Below are positions 62,760 to 64,000 of a stretch of 64,000 nucleotides of DNA, piece after piece. The notes below the pieces were generated by a model that did no database searches, was not told the origin of the DNA, and saw only the letters and a list, made by a program, of their open reading frames with translations. The stretch comes from a bacterium (GTDB lineage Bacteria > Bacillota > Bacilli > Lactobacillales > Streptococcaceae): contig CAJNCF010000001.1 of NCBI GenBank assembly GCA_905221195.1, positions 186,001 to 250,000 of the forward strand, written 5' to 3'. Numbering within the stretch: position 1 is the first letter of the stretch; every line of letters begins with the position of its first letter. Made by a program: the position numbers and the translations under genes.

Positions 62760-64000
62760 AAAATTAGTTGATATCAATATCCTCTATTCATCTCAAGAAG
62801 CTAATCTGGCTAACCTACGAAAGAAGCAAGCTAAAAATCCTGGAAAAAAAGTAAATGTTTCCGCTAGAGTCCTCAGTTCTTACATTTTTTCCAGTCTCTT
62901 GATGCTCATCATGTTTATAAATATAGCCTTTCGTTTTCCTTTTGAGGAAATACCAAGTTTTTTTAGTACCATGGTTGCTATTTTACTGGTGCTGGCCTTT
63001 TCAACTTCTTTCACTGCATTTTACAATGTCTTTTATGAGAGTAAGGATTTGGTATCGTATAGACCCTATGCCTTTAAAGAATCAGAGATTATAATTGCTA
63101 AAGGACTGTCTGTCCTCTTGCCAGCTCTGCCTGGAATTGTACCAATCCTAGCTTATTTTCTAGTTCTCTACATTAGGCTAGCACCTTCTCTGTGGCTGGG
63201 CTTGCCTTTGATGCTGCTGTCCTTGGCCCTATTATTTATCTCTGTTACTTTAGTGATGGTAGTGGCAGTACATTTCTTGGCTCAGACTACGGTCTTCAGA
63301 AAGTATCAGTCTATTTTTTCGAATGTGATGATTGGGATAGGGGTTCTCATACCTTTAATATTTGTCCTCTTTCTACAGTCGACTTTTGGAAGTATTGTTG
63401 ACAAAGTTAGAGACATTCCATTTCTTCTTTATCCTCTTCATATCTTTTACAAAATAGCAGTGGAGCCTTTTTCGACAGAAGCCATACTGGGTCTGCTCGC
63501 TTGGATAGCTTTAACTGTTTTCTTGCTTTACCTGACCAAAAAGAAGGTCCTTCCTCGTTTTTATGACGTGATCCTGCTTAACAGTGAGGAGAAGGTCAAA
63601 AAAGAACGACGCAGTAAGGAGAGGATTTCAACTACTAAAAAGGGCTTTTTCCGTATGGTTTTACGCTACCACCTCACCCTCTTGGGACAGGGGACTGGCG
63701 TGATTACAGTGCTTTTTACAAGTGCTTTCCTTCCTTATCTCATGATGATCGGTCTGATTTCCAAAATCCGAGATTCTCAGATAGTTCCGGACATTCATCC
63801 TCCATACTGGTTACCCTTGTTTTTTATAGCTCTCTTTATAGCAGTTGTTAATAACAATATCACCAGCCTGTCTTCAATTGCCTTATCCTTGGAGAGAGAA
63901 AATGTTGATTTTCTTAAGAGTTTACCCTTTGACTTTGCTCGTTATGTGAAAGTGAAATTTTGGATTATATTTGCTGTCCAGTCCTTTTTGCCAGTTCTGA
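62740..64000 (+). CDS. ABC-2 type exporter permease, truncated by window end
   Basis: An open frame from ATG 62740 (MRLKVIKKLVDINILYSSQE) runs off the window after 420 codons. GAGGAGG precedes the ATG inside the ATPase gene. It starts with a cytoplasmic basic segment, then many membrane helices (about 50-70, 80-100, 125-200, 205-230, 260-280, 325-345, 365-385) and a charged cytoplasmic loop (EEKVKKERRSKERIS). Size and layout resemble the large single permeases of lantibiotic- or EcsB-like exporters. No stop is seen, so the full length is unknown. Confidence 0.85.
   Translation, partial: MRLKVIKKLVDINILYSSQEANLANLRKKQAKNPGKKVNVSARVLSSYIFSSLLMLIMFINIAFRFPFEEIPSFFSTMVAILLVLAFSTSFTAFYNVFYESKDLVSYRPYAFKESEIIIAKGLSVLLPALPGIVPILAYFLVLYIRLAPSLWLGLPLMLLSLALLFISVTLVMVVAVHFLAQTTVFRKYQSIFSNVMIGIGVLIPLIFVLFLQSTFGSIVDKVRDIPFLLYPLHIFYKIAVEPFSTEAILGLLAWIALTVFLLYLTKKKVLPRFYDVILLNSEEKVKKERRSKERISTTKKGFFRMVLRYHLTLLGQGTGVITVLFTSAFLPYLMMIGLISKIRDSQIVPDIHPPYWLPLFFIALFIAVVNNNITSLSSIALSLERENVDFLKSLPFDFARYVKVKFWIIFAVQSFLPVL

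Noticed and set aside
1..64000. Prophage, integrase, complete insertion sequence, competence com-box or BOX elements
   Set aside because: I searched by eye for transposase and integrase motifs, TACGAATA-type com-boxes and BOX sequences and saw none that I could support.

Overview
The window reads as a chromosomal segment from a Mitis-group Streptococcus, either S. mitis or a close relative of S. pneumoniae. The support is low G+C, pneumococcal-type Vex/Vnc, HprK, PotABCD and Pst proteins, three RUP repeats typical of pneumococcus and relatives, choline-binding repeats, and a YSIRK/LPXTG adhesin. Most genes are housekeeping genes in blocks whose order I recall from S. pneumoniae (nagB-rpsU-hprK-lgt; hemW to pst; murB-potABCD-alaS). 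Accessory cargo is inserted at the joints between these blocks. I ran no database search, so family names come from motifs and memory.

Layout. 1-7.7 kb: the end of vex2, then vex3, then a LysM/proline-repeat surface protein that sits where the pneumococcal peptide gene pep27 should be. A degraded pep27-like stretch remains directly behind it. vncR-vncS and fba follow. 7.7-10.2 kb: a choline-binding, glycine-zipper protein flanked by two near-identical copies of a terminator. 10.2-13.2 kb: an ABC-2 exporter behind a cre-overlapped promoter, then a tRNA-Thr gene. 13.3-19.0 kb: small membrane proteins, the mnmL/mnmM-type tRNA-modification pair, a Na+/H+ antiporter and a YihY protein. 19.0-20.5 kb: a 1.5-kb accessory patch bounded by a 16-bp imperfect inverted repeat. 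It holds a gene fragment, a secreted glycine-zipper protein and a divergent small membrane protein. 20.5-25.5 kb: queA, nagB, rpsU, hprK, lgt and two small envelope genes.

25.5-34.2 kb: a 2742-residue LPXTG adhesin with four alternating Ig/Rib-like blocks and twelve 93-residue repeats. Nine tandem 9-bp repeats lie just downstream of its promoter and can encode a hydrophobic (VIA)n peptide. 34.3-40.5 kb: hemW, a thioesterase, a HAD phosphatase, a membrane protein, spxA1, UPF0223, an inositol monophosphatase and an RsmF-like methyltransferase. 40.6-45.7 kb: pstS-C-A-B-B-phoU. 45.8-49.6 kb: an orphan amino-acid-binding lipoprotein, a MocR-type regulator divergent from acetolactate decarboxylase, and a YhfC protein. 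49.7-54.6 kb: murB, a structured leader and potABCD. 54.7-56.9 kb: an accessory pair made of a GIY-YIG nuclease protein and a coiled-coil/TM/PASTA protein. 56.9-60.3 kb: an alanine T-box, a LURP-one-like gene and alaS. 60.4-64 kb: a cytoplasmic alpha-amylase under a MalR/CcpA-like operator, and an ABC-2 exporter cut off by the window end.

The most interesting loci are the pep27 replacement, the choline-binding protein with a possible PD-(D/E)XK-like signature, the (VIA)n repeat tract before the giant adhesin, the inverted-repeat-bounded patch at 19-20.5 kb, the potA leader with an overlapping minigene, and the GIY-YIG/PASTA pair.
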